Source: Poteriospumella lacustris (taxonomy: Eukaryota; Sar; Chrysophyceae; Chromulinales; Dinobryaceae). From it: 63,222 nt of DNA. Below, in pieces: positions 40,701-53,200 of the stretch. Numbering within the stretch: position 1 is the stretch's first letter; each line of letters opens with the position of its first letter. Location: the NCBI GenBank assembly GCA_008000375.1, contig SMOI01000111.1, positions 37,637-100,858 on the forward strand, in the 5' to 3' direction. The notes under the pieces were generated by a model. That model saw only the letters and a program-made list of their open reading frames with translations, was not told the DNA's origin and searched no databases. The position numbers were made by a program, and so were the translations under genes.

Positions 40701-43700
40701 AGTTTCTTCTTGTTTCAATTGGTACAAGCCTTCCAACGAGCCATCAATCGGGTGCTCGTGTTGAACATGTAAGTATCGTTGCTGAGTGGTTGTTGTGGTT
40801 GTCCGCGATGTTGGCGATGACTTTGACCATGAACCTTGCTGTCCTGACCTGTGTAGTGATGAGCTGTATTTGATGGACCGCAATACGCAGCAATTGGCCA
40901 AAGAATTGATTCGTCATGGTCGCGGATTCGTGTTCATGATCGCTTCTTCTGCTGAGTCCACGTCGTCTGACGCGGCACGCTTGGTCTCTTCGATCAAGGA
41001 GAGCTGCGTATCCACCGGTCAAGAGGCACTGTGTATTCATGTGGGCCCCTTGTCTGCGTCAGAGATTAAGGATTATGTGCGCACGATCCAACCTGGCTTG
41101 ACACCGGCGACACCTGGAACAGGATTGGCTCTGGCGACACCAAGCCACTCATCCCCACCACCGGCGTCACTCACGGGCGGCGGAGACGATTACACGGCGA
41201 TGGATCGTATCATGGAAATGACCGGCGGCAATCCCCTCTATCTTCGGGAATTGGTCAAGGGCATCACCGACCCTTCCGTCTCGTTTGCGTTTTCGTCGAC
41301 AACCGTCTTGAGTCCAACGAACGCTGCGGGTAAAATGGACTACATCAGCTCGGCGTTGACGCGCAGTACTATTTTACGTCGTGTGAAGAAAGTTGAAGAA
41401 GTGGTGGCGGTGCGTTTCGATCAATTGGATCACCGAAGTCAATTGCTGTTGAAAGTGGCTTCCGTTGCCTGTGTATACGGTTCGAATGCAACGGCTGAGC
41501 TTCTCGCGCAAATGATTCTCGCGTTCTGTGAGGATGTACACAAGATCTTTCGCTTGCCGACGGATGATGAAGAAAGCTGTCGCTTGGGCTTGATCAAATC
41601 GGTTCAGGGCATTTGCGAAACGTTGAGTACCGTGGGGACCTTCCTCACTCGAGCTGCCGACATTGCCCTCGAGAACAGCGCTGATTTCCAGGCCGCGGGG
41701 GAAGCGCCGTTGTCACCGTCGACGTCCCGATCGCGACGTGGTTATTCGCGTCGCGAATCGACGTCCTCCACCGCGGAAACCAGCGTTGGTAGCGGCGGTG
41801 CCGCGGATTCTCATCGATCTGCAGCCACGACGTCGACGAGCATCTCTGTGTCGTTGTCGTCTGCCCGCAGTACGACCAGTACCGCTACACGGACGAGCCG
41901 GGCGACCAACGTTGTGATGTCGTACAATTTCCGTGTGGATTTGGAGCAACAAGTCATATACGGGATGTTGTTGCAAGAGCAGAAGGTGTTGTTGCATGGA
42001 AAGGTCGCAGAATGGTACGATTCGTGGAAACAGGACATCACGGACGCGGGTATCGTCTTCGATTACTCTCCGAAGAAGTCCCTGCGTCTGTCCGACATAC
42101 AATCCGAGCGCAAACGACAGATGATCGCCGATTTTTACTGTGAAGACGTGCAAATGCTGCATGATCATGGCTTACACAACGAAGCCGCGGGTAAATCGGA
42201 CAAGGCGTTGACCTGTTATTACCGTGCCGGTGTCCAGTTGATGCGCGATGGTGCGATTAGCGATGCGCAAGTGTTCTTTGAAATGGCGTTGCAAATGTAC
42301 GAGAACTTGAAAGACGCGTGTTTGACCCCCACCAAGAGCAAGCTACAGGGTATTTCCCAGTCACATTCGCATTCCAATTCGAAGTTGGATGTCGCATCAC
42401 GTGGACCAGACGCCGTCGGTGGTGGCCATGGCAGTGGTGGCGTGGGGCCAGAAAGACACATGTCCAACATTCACGCGTTGCTGATGGATTTACGTGACCT
42501 CGTCGGTGCCAACAAACATGACGAAGGCATGTCCATTTCGTCACAACCTTTCTCACCAGCCATTACACGTGCCAATTGTGCCCAAGCATTTCGTGGTAGC
42601 AACAGTTTGTTGGAAGAAACCATTGAATCCATCACGTATTTGATTGGGTTCAAAGGTCAAGGTGGCATGTCACCCGAAGATTTCTTTCAATTGTGCGAAG
42701 AAGCCTTGATGTTGGTGGTCGCCGCGTACAAAGGCCCCGACAGCACCGATACCTTTGGCTTAGATCACGTGACGTCGGCCTTGCCCATCATCTTCGTCTT
42801 AGTCGTGGCAGGGATTCGATTGCCACCCGAGTTATTGATCAAGATGCGTATTGATCGATTGCTGTGTGCGAATGCCATGGTCGATATCTCCCGTCAATGT
42901 TTGAAGCAACCGGAGTTGCAATACCATTTGATTGTCAGTCTGAGTCTGTTGCGTGGTGCAGCCATTGAGAAGTTGGATTTTGCGACGAGTTTGCAATTGG
43001 AACAAGAGTTCATTCAATATTACGACTACGATCGAATGCACCCGGTGACATGCGATGTCTATGGCTACGATCAGCCGGTCGTCAGCCTCGTGAACATTCT
43101 GAAATTTGCGTATTTACGGGGGGATGTACCGCAGATGCAAGCGATCATACAGAAGCTCCGTATGATTGATTTGGGCAGCATGCAATACCGCACGTTGGAA
43201 GTCTTTGCCGTGGCGATGATTGCGGCGTATTTGGTGATGGAACGGTACGATGAGGCGTTTTTCTCGTGTGCGACGATGCTGCGCGCCATGCGTCAGCGAG
43301 CGATCATCTACGATTTGCATCACATTATGCCGCCCGCGGTAGAGGGACAGTTTCTACTGTTGCTAATGCGTATGCGCAATCAACAACTGGCAGATGCCGT
43401 GCATGCCCCACCGCTCATTTCTCTCAAGAGAGAAAACGTCGCGTTCGACATGTTGATCACGGAAGTGCCCGACTGTGACGAAGTCAATCGTCATTGGCAG
43501 CCTGACGTGATCGAAGAGAACTTCCGGGAGATGTCTGCGCGGTCGTCCATCCTCATGGGATGGTTCCCAGATACGCCCCCTGCCTCTGGCTTTGATATCA
43601 CCAATCCGCCGGCGACATTGCCACCGTTTAAACCGATGATCTTCGACGGTTACCTGCGGTGGCTGAGTCTTTCACCGGAGGGCTTGCGATCGTTTATGTG

Positions 43701-44280
43701 CATTCTCTTTGCGGAACGTTGCTGGCTGTTACGTCTGCAGGCGATGCAAAGTGAAGATGCCGCATCCATTGCCGCCAGTGAACCGTTGGGTCGTGCGGCG
43801 GTCGTCTGGCTCCAACACGCCGAAATGTTTCGTGAGACGCTGTCGGCGGCGTCGTCGTCGTATTCGGATCCCTTCTTGTTTACGAACGGTTTGCATGTGT
43901 TGTCGCATCGTTTAGAATCCGCGGTGATTGTCACTCGCTTGTGTTTCTTCCAAAACGGCCTCATTGACCCCGCCACGTCTCCGTCCGAATCGGATTTGAT
44001 CACCAAGTTGGCGGCTACGATTCACAATGGCGTCACTGATCATGCGCGATACTACGACGCCGCAGGAGTGCGCATGATTTACCGTGAATTGATGCGTCAA
44101 ATCCACGAGGCCGCTGCGAAGCAATCAATACCTATCCCATCGTTCCCTTCCTCGTCGTCTTCCGCTTCGTCTTCCTCTGCCTCTGCGGCTGCCTCTTCCT
44201 CGACGGTTGAACTGGACTTTGCGACCGTCCACCAGCAGATCCAGCAGCACCACCTTCGACCGCCCAATGATGCCCATTAA
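37790..44280 (+). CDS. soluble-type adenylyl cyclase (ADCY10/sAC-like)
   Basis: Exons 37790-38195, 38269-40768 and 40857-44280 encode 2109 residues. Two class III cyclase domains come first. C1 has LLFVDISGFT (Asp 78) and KFAGDAMYIVW, both metal-binding aspartates, plus CGLSVGMMAG. C2 has DDKGTVAIGTFG, SVGVSAGKVYNGLVGS and RHEFAVMGPSVNMSARLM near residue 603. A STAND-type NTPase follows with Walker A GVHGIGKS (~813) and VLVLNIDEL across the second splice, then a long helical, TPR-like region and a Ser-rich end. This domain order is that of the bicarbonate-responsive mammalian soluble cyclase. Such enzymes often act in or near flagella. The C-terminal exon has high G/C third positions. Confidence 0.92.
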
Positions 44281-47200
44281 TGTCGCCCAATCAGCCTTCA
44301 CACCCCCATCAACCTTTTCGTCAACATCCAGGCGGGCATCGTCCGTTGCTCTTTCAATGCTCCTCTTCTGCCTGTTTGTTGTGCATCTTGTGGGTTGCCC
44401 CTTCTCTGTCCCTCTCCCGCTACATACACGTCTCTCCTTCTTTGATCCTCCCTTTCTCTCATTTGTATTGGTCAGTCCGCTCGTCTATGCGGACAATCTT
44501 TTCGTTTCGCTTTGGTTTGTTTCTGTTTTCGTTGGTATCCCGCAGTTGCGGAGACGCGCTGATGCTTTTTTCTGCTGCCTGGACAGTCGCTCGCAGGCCT
44601 TCTTCTTCGTTTCCCCGCCAGTCTATCCTAGATCCCGTTCGTTTCACTGCTTCCTGGCAACGACCCCACGAACCCCAGCATCAGTGTGTCGTCCTCGACC
44701 CCCCCCCCCGCGCTACATCGTTCTCTGTTTTACCTTCGGCGCGCGGTGCGGTGCATTTGAGTGCCTGTTTGTTGTATTGCTTGGTGGCAATTGTGTGCAT
44801 TGTGTTGTCCATTGCGGCTGTTTCCTGCCTGCTCACGTTGGTATTGTTCCAAGGTATACGCGTCCTTTCGCTGTGTACCATGACGTGTTTGCGGTGGTTT
44901 GTTTGTTTAGCGTTTGTGTTTGTGTTTGATTGGTTGGCTGCCTGTTTCTCATTGATTCGTGGTGAGGTTTTCTCTATTGGTTTTTAGTATGTTCTCTGCC
45001 TGGCTCCACCATCTATACATGCGCGCTGACATCTTCTCCGCTCGCTCTATTGGTAGAGTGTATGTGCACAAATGGCTATTCCTGTGCGGTCGATGGCAGC
45101 ATGCGGCAGCCTGCCTTCTGCTTCTGCTGCAGCTGCCGCCGTGCGCTTGTGTGATGTTTTCTTCCGCCGTTGTTTCATTTTTGCTCCTCGTTGATTATGG
45201 TTCCTCCTCGCCCCCACACCCCCACATTCTCCGGTCTCCTCTCATCCACTTCGTCCGTTAGTTGATTTCGCTCGTGTAAATTCGTTGCATTTTACCCACG
45301 TATATACCCCCCTTCTCGATGTCTTGTTTCTTGTTTCGGTTTTTGTTGTGTTTGTTGTTGTTGCTGTTGTTGTCGTGGTACTGCTGAAAGGAAGGAATAC
45401 GATGCTCTTGCGGTACACGTTGGCTCGGTTTATGCTCTGGTACCCCGTCTATTTGTTTTGCTGTTTTTTCGTTGGAAACGCTGCCATTTATTCTCGTTTC
45501 GGACCATCCTCTGCCCCTCTTGCGCATCTTCCCACACACCCCATACCCCCACCAACGCCATCGCTTCTTTCCTCGGCCTCCTCTTCGCCTCTTTGCATTG
45601 TCGCCCACCTGACGCCACCCCCCCCCCACGTCGGACCCACACCTTGTCGTTTCCTTCACCCGTCGGTTTTTGTTCCCTTTCATCACTCGCTACGGTCCCC
45701 GTTGATACTTTGCATACTCCGACGAGGTCTGGGGGTGCTGTCTATTGGCTGTCCGTGTGGAGAGAGTTGAAGCGCTGTCGTTCACTCGTTCATACATTCA
45801 ATCGCAAGCCCTCTTCCCAGGCGCTGTGGATGACCTGTCTTCCCGTTGACCGTCCGTTCACTTTGTTTTTCGCTTGCCTATCCTCGGTCAGATCTCTTTC
45901 CTCATCTCTTCTGCTCCACTGCTCCACTGCTCCACTGCTCCACTGCTCTGCTGCTCTGCTGCCTCCACCGGTTTGAGTTTTTCCACGGCGCCTGACGATC
46001 GCCTCTCCTCGCGTCAACTGACCGAGATGGGTGCAGCGTTGCCGCGAGAGAACCTTCTGTGTGGACCAAGGTCCATTGATTTCCACTGTTTGTTTGTCTA
46101 TTCTCCCCGCGGCATATTTTTAAGCTACTGCACGGTGGTGTCGTCCCCGATCGTTGATTGCGGGCGGTGTCGTTGACGATGTCCGTTTCAGTTACGGACC
46201 CACCACCTGTGCACAGCGTTGTCGCTCCTCTTCTATTGGTTTTTCTTATTTGTTTCCCTTCTTTCTCCTTCTCTCTCTTCTTCGTTTCGTTACGTTACGA
46301 TGGCCACTTACAGTCTCTTGCTCTGTCTCGCATCGCTCGTTTGAGATAGACTTCTTCTATACGGACACCCAGTTGTCGATCGCTTTGTTTCTTGTTGTCT
46401 CTTCCGCCTCGCGACCACACTGCGAGTCGGGGTCTACACTATCGATGCCACTGAGTACGTCGGCAGGATAGACCCCACTCCGTTCCCCCGTTGCTTACCC
46501 CCGCACCCCCTTCTAGTTGTTTATTGGGCGTTTCTGACCCATTTCTCGTGCCGTGTGCTTGTTTTGTCGCTCGTTGGTTGTCATTTATTACTGCGGCCAC
46601 CCACCCATCACCGTCGTCGACCTTGCTGTGGCTTGGTGTGTGTGGCCGGCTGGTTGTTTCTGGTGTCTTTTCAAACAATACAAGACGAAGATCCATTCAT
46701 CCCCCCGTGAGAAGCGGGGGATGTTGTGTCTATCGTGTCAACGCCCGTGCGTAGAGCGCTGGAGGCTTCGTACGGGTCGTACGAGGCCGGCTCTCTCGCA
46801 GGGGTCGTTCTTTGTGGCCTGGTGTAGACACAGGCAAATGGCTTATGTTTCGATCAGTTATACTTTATCATGCATCACGCGTGAACAGTCTGTCGCCTCT
46901 GGCTTCCCCTGTGTCACGGTGGTGTCATGCATGTCGTTGTTGTCGGTTTCTTCCCCCTTTTTACTGTGGCACTGGTTGTGGTTGTACTCGTGTCCGTCGT
47001 CGTCTGCTTTAAACCGAGGTGCCTCTCCAGTTGTTCTTCTTCTTGTTGCTTTCCTTGTTGCTGCAGTTGAGTTCTCTATATAGATTTCGTGGCAAACATA
47101 CGTCGTCCTTTGTGCTCCTCCTTGATTTGCCATTGGTCTGTTCCTCTCTGCCGTCCCGTCGGTGCTTCTCTGTCGCTCCTCCGCCTCCCCCCTTTCGAGC

Positions 47201-48430
47201 TTTCCTGTGCCCGTTTTGTTTTCTTCAGTTCACACCCCACACCGCCTCGTTCTCGTCGTTCCTCGTTCACGTCATCACGAGCGACGTGCCCATATTACAT
47301 TACACTCTCCTTCGCTGCTGTCCTGTTTCTCTCCTCGTCGTATGTACCCGCCACACGTGTGCGCCTAGTGTATGCATTTGTTCTGTAGTTTTTTCTACTG
47401 TCCCTCCTTCCTCCGCCTCAATTCCATGCGGCGAGGCTCCTTTACCGATTGCGCCCCTACGTCACGGGTGTCTGCCACTGTTTGCTGTTGCTTCGGTCGC
47501 GCGGCTTTCGTGCCCGCTGCCCCGCCCCCAACTTGTTCTGTCGTTGTCGTTCGCTCTATACGTTATTAGTTGTGTTTTCTTTCTGCCTTGTGCCGTGCTA
47601 CGCTGTCCCCACATCGGTTTGTTGCTTCCATTAGCGCCAATGATCCACTTAAAATATTATGTATTGCACTGCAGTGCCTGCCCCCCCCCCCCCGCGCTCT
47701 CGGGGGTGAGGGGTGGGTATGTCTGCGTATGACTCTTCGTCTTCGGTCGTCTTCGCACACCGCCGCCACTGCTTTGGCGGTGGCTTCCACTACTGCTTCT
47801 TCACCGGCGCCGTCTCTGTTGGCGCTGTGTCTGTGTCTGTGTCTGTTGCGAGGTGATGTCCTCCTCTCTGCTGTTTCGCTGTTTCTGTGTCCTCCTTCTC
47901 TTCGTCTTCCTTGTGCGGCGATTCATCACGCACACATCGGTCTCTGTTCGTCATCGTTCGCTCGCTCGCGGAGCTTCCTTCACTGTCTCTGTTGCTTGTG
48001 TTCGGTCGCTGTTGTTTCATTTGTGAATGTAGTTTTTCCGTCGCGATGGCTATCGTTGGTTTCCCCTCCCTCTATCTGCTGCACGCCCCTGTCGCTTCAG
48101 GTTCATCGCTGGTTTGTGAATGCTGCCTCTCGCCTCTCTCGCCCCTCTCGCCCCCTCTCCTGCTATAGTGTGTATGGGGAGCCTCTCGCCCCCTCTGCCA
48201 TATTCTCTGTGTTCGCATTGATGTCCTCGCCATGTGTGCGTACGTGTTCTCATCGATTGAGCTTCCTTTGCTGTGTTGTGCGTGCTGCGCATTGGGATCA
48301 CGCGTACCTACTATATTTGCCATGCTTTACAATGAAAACATACATACCTCTTCATCTATTCTTATAGTTGAAGCCCGCTGTATCTTCTCCCATCAATTAA
48401 AGACACCAATACTCCCCCCCCCCCCACTTC
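44281..48430 (+). other. 4.1-kb adenine-depleted, pyrimidine-rich region (long 3' UTR or ncRNA?)
   Basis: It starts at the cyclase stop and ends near a C-run at ~48413-48427. The plus strand is very poor in A (often under 10% in a line of 60) and rich in T and C. Because stop codons need A, many long plus-strand frames appear, but their translations are Leu/Ser/Cys/Pro-rich and match nothing. It includes C-runs at ~44698-44709, 45617-45626, 47681-47693 and 48414-48427, an 8-nt tandem repeat (TGCTCCAC x4, 45911-45950) and CTCTCGCCCC repeats near 48130-48200. AATTAAA at ~48395 could end a very long transcript. Confidence 0.6.
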
Positions 48431-48906
48431 GATTGTGAAGTGTACTACACAGGACGCCACTCATCATATGTCGTTATTGGATCAGATGTTGCAAGCCAAG
48501 AACTAAGGCTGGAGAGAGGTGAGATGAACCGCAGCCAGGCGATCCTAACCGTAGAATACAGTCAATTTCGATGTTCAGAAGCACGTCTCTTCAGTCGGAG
48601 AAACCATGGGAATGATGTGTAATCGCTGATGGAGTGAGTCTGAACGCTGCAGGTAAGTAATTTCCAAGTCCAAAGTCCAAGTCCATTTGGAAGTTGTAAC
48701 GCCCGCGAGACGAGGCGTTACAAATTCTTTCTGTTCCTCGTTCGCTCATCTCCGTCCAGTTCCATCTTTGGGTGCGCGGTAGGTACATAACTACTCTCTT
48801 CTGGCAAGCAACTTCTGCGATATCGCAGTGTCGATTTCTTCTCTGGCTAAGGTTAGTGGCCGCCCAAAAAGGTAGAGAGGTATGGAGAGAGCGTGATCCT
48901 GCCGAG
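48431..48906. other. upstream region of the TMEM267 homologue
   Basis: Base composition returns to normal here. There are donor-like sites (for example CAGGTAAGTAA near 48649) that could belong to a 5' untranslated exon. No conserved coding. Confidence 0.4.
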
Positions 48907-49701
48907 ATGACCGCTGTCAAGGAAAACATGGGACACGTTGACGCTGGGTCATACTCCACTACTGTTCTTATCTGGAGCACCCTAGCATTGCTGACGCTGT
49001 TCGGAGATGATATGGTATCGTGTTCAAGGAGTTGGGCGACTTCTATGCTCTTCTCTCCATTGATTCCCATCTTCACCGACTCGTCCATTCATGCGTTGAT
49101 TTCCGCCATGCTTTGGATGGCCAGTCATCGTGAAGGACCGCCTTTGGACGACCCTATTTTATCATTTGTTAGAGACAGGACCTTTGTCGGGCCGTTACGT
49201 CGTTTTCCCTTGTGGATTCCCGTTTTTCTATGCGCCGGCCTCGCCAGTTCACTGTTGGATGCCGACCATTTCTTATCAGCAGAATCCTGGACGCTCTTTG
49301 GAGCGACTCATCTTCAAGGGCGACCCGTGGGTCATAGTGTTCTCTTTGCGTTGTTTGTACCCGTTTGCGTGCTGGGTTTGTGGCGTGGGCTCCAGTGGGT
49401 GTTGGGAGGAAGTCGGCGACGAGACACATCATCGTACTGGGCCCTGCTGGTGTTCAACGCTATTTTCTCTCATCAATTACGAGATGCCCAACGAAGAGGC
49501 TTACTGCTATGGCATGGATTAAGTACTACGAGGCCATTACCAAGAGTCTTGGTGCTGGGTGTGTATGTGGCGATGGCTCTGATACAGCGCGTCCTGCTCC
49601 AGCGGATCGTCGCCTCGACCCCACAGCTGCCGCCAAGCGCCCACCTCGACCAGTGCTTCCACCGCGAAATGGACCTGGAGCAACAAAAGCTGACGGTTTG
49701 A
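48907..49701 (+). CDS. TMEM267: TMEM267 homologue, multi-pass membrane protein
   Basis: One exon, 264 residues, with about five to six hydrophobic segments. Landmarks shared with animal TMEM267, in the same order: a helix with DSSIHALISAMLW (animal protein: N-x-V-H), AGLASSLLDADHFLSA (animal: GFLASVIDVDHFF), RPVGHSVLF (R.F.H...), and FSHQLRDAQRRGLLLW followed by TTRPLP (SHHIRDGIRHGLW...TSPLP). The repeated D/H residues in membrane segments (DADHF, GHS, SHQLRD) resemble the metal-binding pattern of YdjM/DUF457-type membrane hydrolases, so catalysis is possible, though no activity is established to my knowledge. The ATG at 48907 is the first in frame; the frame before it is open but lacks ATG. 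Confidence 0.82.
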   Translation: MTAVKENMGHVDAGSYSTTVLIWSTLALLTLFGDDMVSCSRSWATSMLFSPLIPIFTDSSIHALISAMLWMASHREGPPLDDPILSFVRDRTFVGPLRRFPLWIPVFLCAGLASSLLDADHFLSAESWTLFGATHLQGRPVGHSVLFALFVPVCVLGLWRGLQWVLGGSRRRDTSSYWALLVFNAIFSHQLRDAQRRGLLLWHGLSTTRPLPRVLVLGVYVAMALIQRVLLQRIVASTPQLPPSAHLDQCFHREMDLEQQKLTV

Positions 49702-50214
49702 TGCACAATTCAACGTCCCAAACAACTCGCAAACATCAATTACATCGGGTGTACAGTTGGCGGTAAAAAAGTACTGTACCGTCGTCGTCGACACGAGCAG
49801 CCTTCACAGCAACCACAACAACCAACAACAAACAACGCACATCGTTAAATGAAAGAACCAGAACCCCACGAGACATCAACAAGCAGAATCTCCCACGAGG
49901 AAATGAGATGCGATGCGATGAGAGATGTTGCTCGCTTCACCCGTCGGGAGCCGTTCTGTCGGCTCTGTTCCACCGAGTACAGAGAGAGCTGTCGTACCCG
50001 ATCGTTTCAGATGCACACAGACGCACACACCACACCAACCAAAACAAAACCAAAACACAAATAACATAAAAATACCGTAAATCAACGTTAGAAAATCAAT
50101 GGGGAGAGGAGAGGGGGGAGAGAGAGAGAGAGGGGTGGGGCGATGGATGTGGGTAGACAGGGCAACTGATGGTCCACTGCTATTGGTGAACATGGTGAAC
50201 ATCAACGGGGAGTG
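49702..50214. other. intergenic, convergent 3' ends with skewed simple sequence
   Basis: The left part is A/C-rich and T-poor on the plus strand (CAACAACC, CACACC runs). A GA/G-rich block at ~50100-50140 (GGGGAGAG, (AG)n) lies near the 3' end of the TPR gene. No gene. Confidence 0.45.
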
Positions 50215-53200
50215 CTACGAATGCTGAGAGAAGCGTCCAGGCGATGGCCGCGTCACATTCGATGGACCGAGAATGTCTCCGAACGACGGGCGTTGCGACG
50301 TCGGCTGCCCCGTGGAACTACCCGGCGCAAACGATGTGGGCGACGAGGACAGGGCACCGCCAGACGTGGCCGATCGGAGCGATGGCGGAGCGATGCGGCC
50401 ACTGCCGCCCATGGCCAGTCCACCGCCAAGGCCACCGGTTGACTGCACCGCTTCGTCTTGGCGACTTTCGCGTAATTTGGCGAGAAACGTCGCGGCGTTG
50501 AGTGGCCCCGCGACGGTTGGCGACAAGGAAGCCTCCTCCTGCGTCGTGGCTGTGGCTGTTTCCTCGACAGAGGAGGAAGACGCAGCCACAGGCACCGGTT
50601 CGCGGAAGAAACGTGGCCTCGCGGCCACTGAACCGGCTGTCGCGGCTGTGGCCGACGAGGCGGCGCCAGCGACGGTCGACGTCGGTGTCGTCGATCGCAA
50701 TCGCACGCCAAACTTCTGCGCCGCTGCGACACCTTGACTCAAGCCACCCTTCGGCGAGGATCCTGCATCGTCGATACGACTCGCTTCGCTCTCATCGACA
50801 GCAGTCGCCGTCGTCGTGACGGGTGTGGGGTTCGCCAACAACGACAGGCGGCCTCCGGGTCGATTCGCGGCCACTGCGCTACCGCTCACCCCACCGCTGC
50901 CGCTGCCGCTGCCGCTGCCATTGCTGCTGCTGCTACCTGCGGAGCTGCCAAACGTCGACAGCAACGCCGCCACCGTATCCAACTTCTCATCGATGGCCGC
51001 GGCACTAATCGTCGCTGGCGGTGCACCCATCGGCGATCGACGATCGTCTTCTGCGTTGGTACCCGCTGCATCGCCAGGTCGATGGACCGTGGCCTCCGAC
51101 AAGGACGGGCGCAGACGAACGCTCCCTCCCACCGACGTCGACGCAGGTGGCGGCGGTGCTGTCGCCGATGACAGGGACGCAGCAGACGACGACGCATCGG
51201 CGAAATTGACCATCGTTGGTCGTTTGCCGGAGGGCGGACTCACCACATCGGCCGCGAAGGACACCGACAGTCCCGCCGTGTTGATGGTAGGGCGGGCGGT
51301 GTCCCCGGATCCGGGGCGCGAGAGCGCTGGCGGCAGCGGCAGCTTGCCCGCGGTGGTGGCCGATGAGTCCGTCGTCCCATCGGGAGGCGCATTGCCACTC
51401 GCAGGCGGGAGCGAGGTCGGTGTACGGGAACGAGCCTGGGCCTGTTGACGCAGGGTCAGCTTCGTCAAGGGGTTGTTCGGTGCGTTGCCGTTCACCACGG
51501 TCAGATTCGTCGTGGCTGATGGTGGCGGTGACGACGACGACGCTGACGCCGGTGGTGCTGCCGCGAGTCCACGAGGAGAGATCGCTTCCCTTGGCATGGT
51601 CATCGCCAGTGAAGGCGCCGGCTGGTACTGCTGTTGTTGCTGCTGTTGTTGCTGCTGTTGGGATGACACAGAGCGTCCCCTGTACGCCACCATCGAAGCA
51701 TCAGCAGCGGCAACGCTGCTGTTCGTGCTCATGTCGCCGGCCATGGACGTGGTGGGCTTGACGACCATCGACATCATCGCGGACATGTTGCCCCCGCTGT
51801 TCGCCAAGAGACTTTGTCGATTGTCCAACTCAAAGACACGTCCGAAGTCCGCAATCGCTTGGTCGATGAGGCCGAGTTTGTCGTACGAGATACCGCGATT
51901 GTGATACGCATAGGCATTCAACGGATCCAATTGAATCGCCTTCGTGTAGTCGGCGATCGCTTCTTCGAAACGATTGCATTTCGCGTACAAGAAGCCACGG
52001 TTGTTGTAGGCGCGTAGTTGATCCGGTGCCAAGGCGATGGCCTGCGAATAGTCTTGAATGGCTTCCTGGACTTGGTTGAGCTTGCGATAGCAATAGCCAC
52101 GTTGGTTGAATGCCAATACCTGTTGCGAGATGAGCACGGCATGTTGGGTCGGTTCCTGCGGGTGTTGTGCGGCCTCCTGGAGCAGCATGATCACACGGGC
52201 GAAGTCTTGTACGGCCTCGGCGAGAAGCTGCAACGCCTTGAAACAGGTCGCCCGCGAGAACAAACTGGGTAAATCGTTCGGTTGGATCTCCAAACACGTC
52301 GACAAGTCACTGATGGCCAAGTCATTCTTCCCGATTTTCGAATAAATGCGTGCACGAGAGGACAACGTCGGGAAGGCCTGTGCGCCGTGCATCAACGCGG
52401 ACGTAAAGTCGTTGATCGCGGGGTCGAATTGGTCGATTTTCTCGTAGAGTAGGCCACGATGTGCATAGCAGCCACCATGTTGAGGCTGTAACTGCAGGGC
52501 GACGTCGACATCGTCGAGGGCTTCTTTCCATTGTTCTTTCCGCTCGAAGCAGAGCGAGCGATTGAACAGCGCCTTGAAGTTTTGGGGCGCGAAACGTAAA
52601 ATCGCGGTATAATCATCGACGGCCTCATCCCATTGCTGAAGTTTGCGGTAGACATAGGCACGGTTGTGATAGAAATCGGCATTGGTGGGCTGCATGGCGA
52701 TGGCCCGCGAGAAATCTTGCAGGGCCGCTTTCAAATCGCCCATATGGTCGAAGGAGATGCCGCGGTTGTAGAAACAAAAGGCGTATTCCGGGTTGATATC
52801 AATCGCTTGGGTGTAATCGTGAATCGCGGCGGGAAAATGGCCCAGTTTGTCGTATGCAAAGCCACGGTTGAAGAGTGATTTGAAGTGGTGTGGATCGTGT
52901 TGCAGCGCTTTCGAATACTCGTCGACCGCTGCCGCGTAATTACCTTGCTTCCGCAGTTCATAGGCGGCTGCATGGTGTTTGTCAGCTTGACTGGTCCCAC
53001 CACCGGCATTGCTGCTGTCGTCGTCCTTCGATTGCTGCGCACGGAACTGCGTCAACGATTTGAAGGTGCTGGTACTAGCCGCGGCGGAGGATGCTGACGC
53101 ACCTCTCGACAGCTGCAGGTTGCCTGAGGAGGAACCTAACGTTGAGGCACTGGATAAGGCACTTCCTGGCCGAGGACTTTCACCACGAAATCCGCCATCC

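Noticed and set aside
44207-48367. Many long plus-strand frames (up to 265 codons) after the cyclase gene
   Set aside because: Stop codons need A, which is nearly absent here, so long frames are expected by chance. Translations are low-complexity Leu/Ser/Cys/Pro with no domain.
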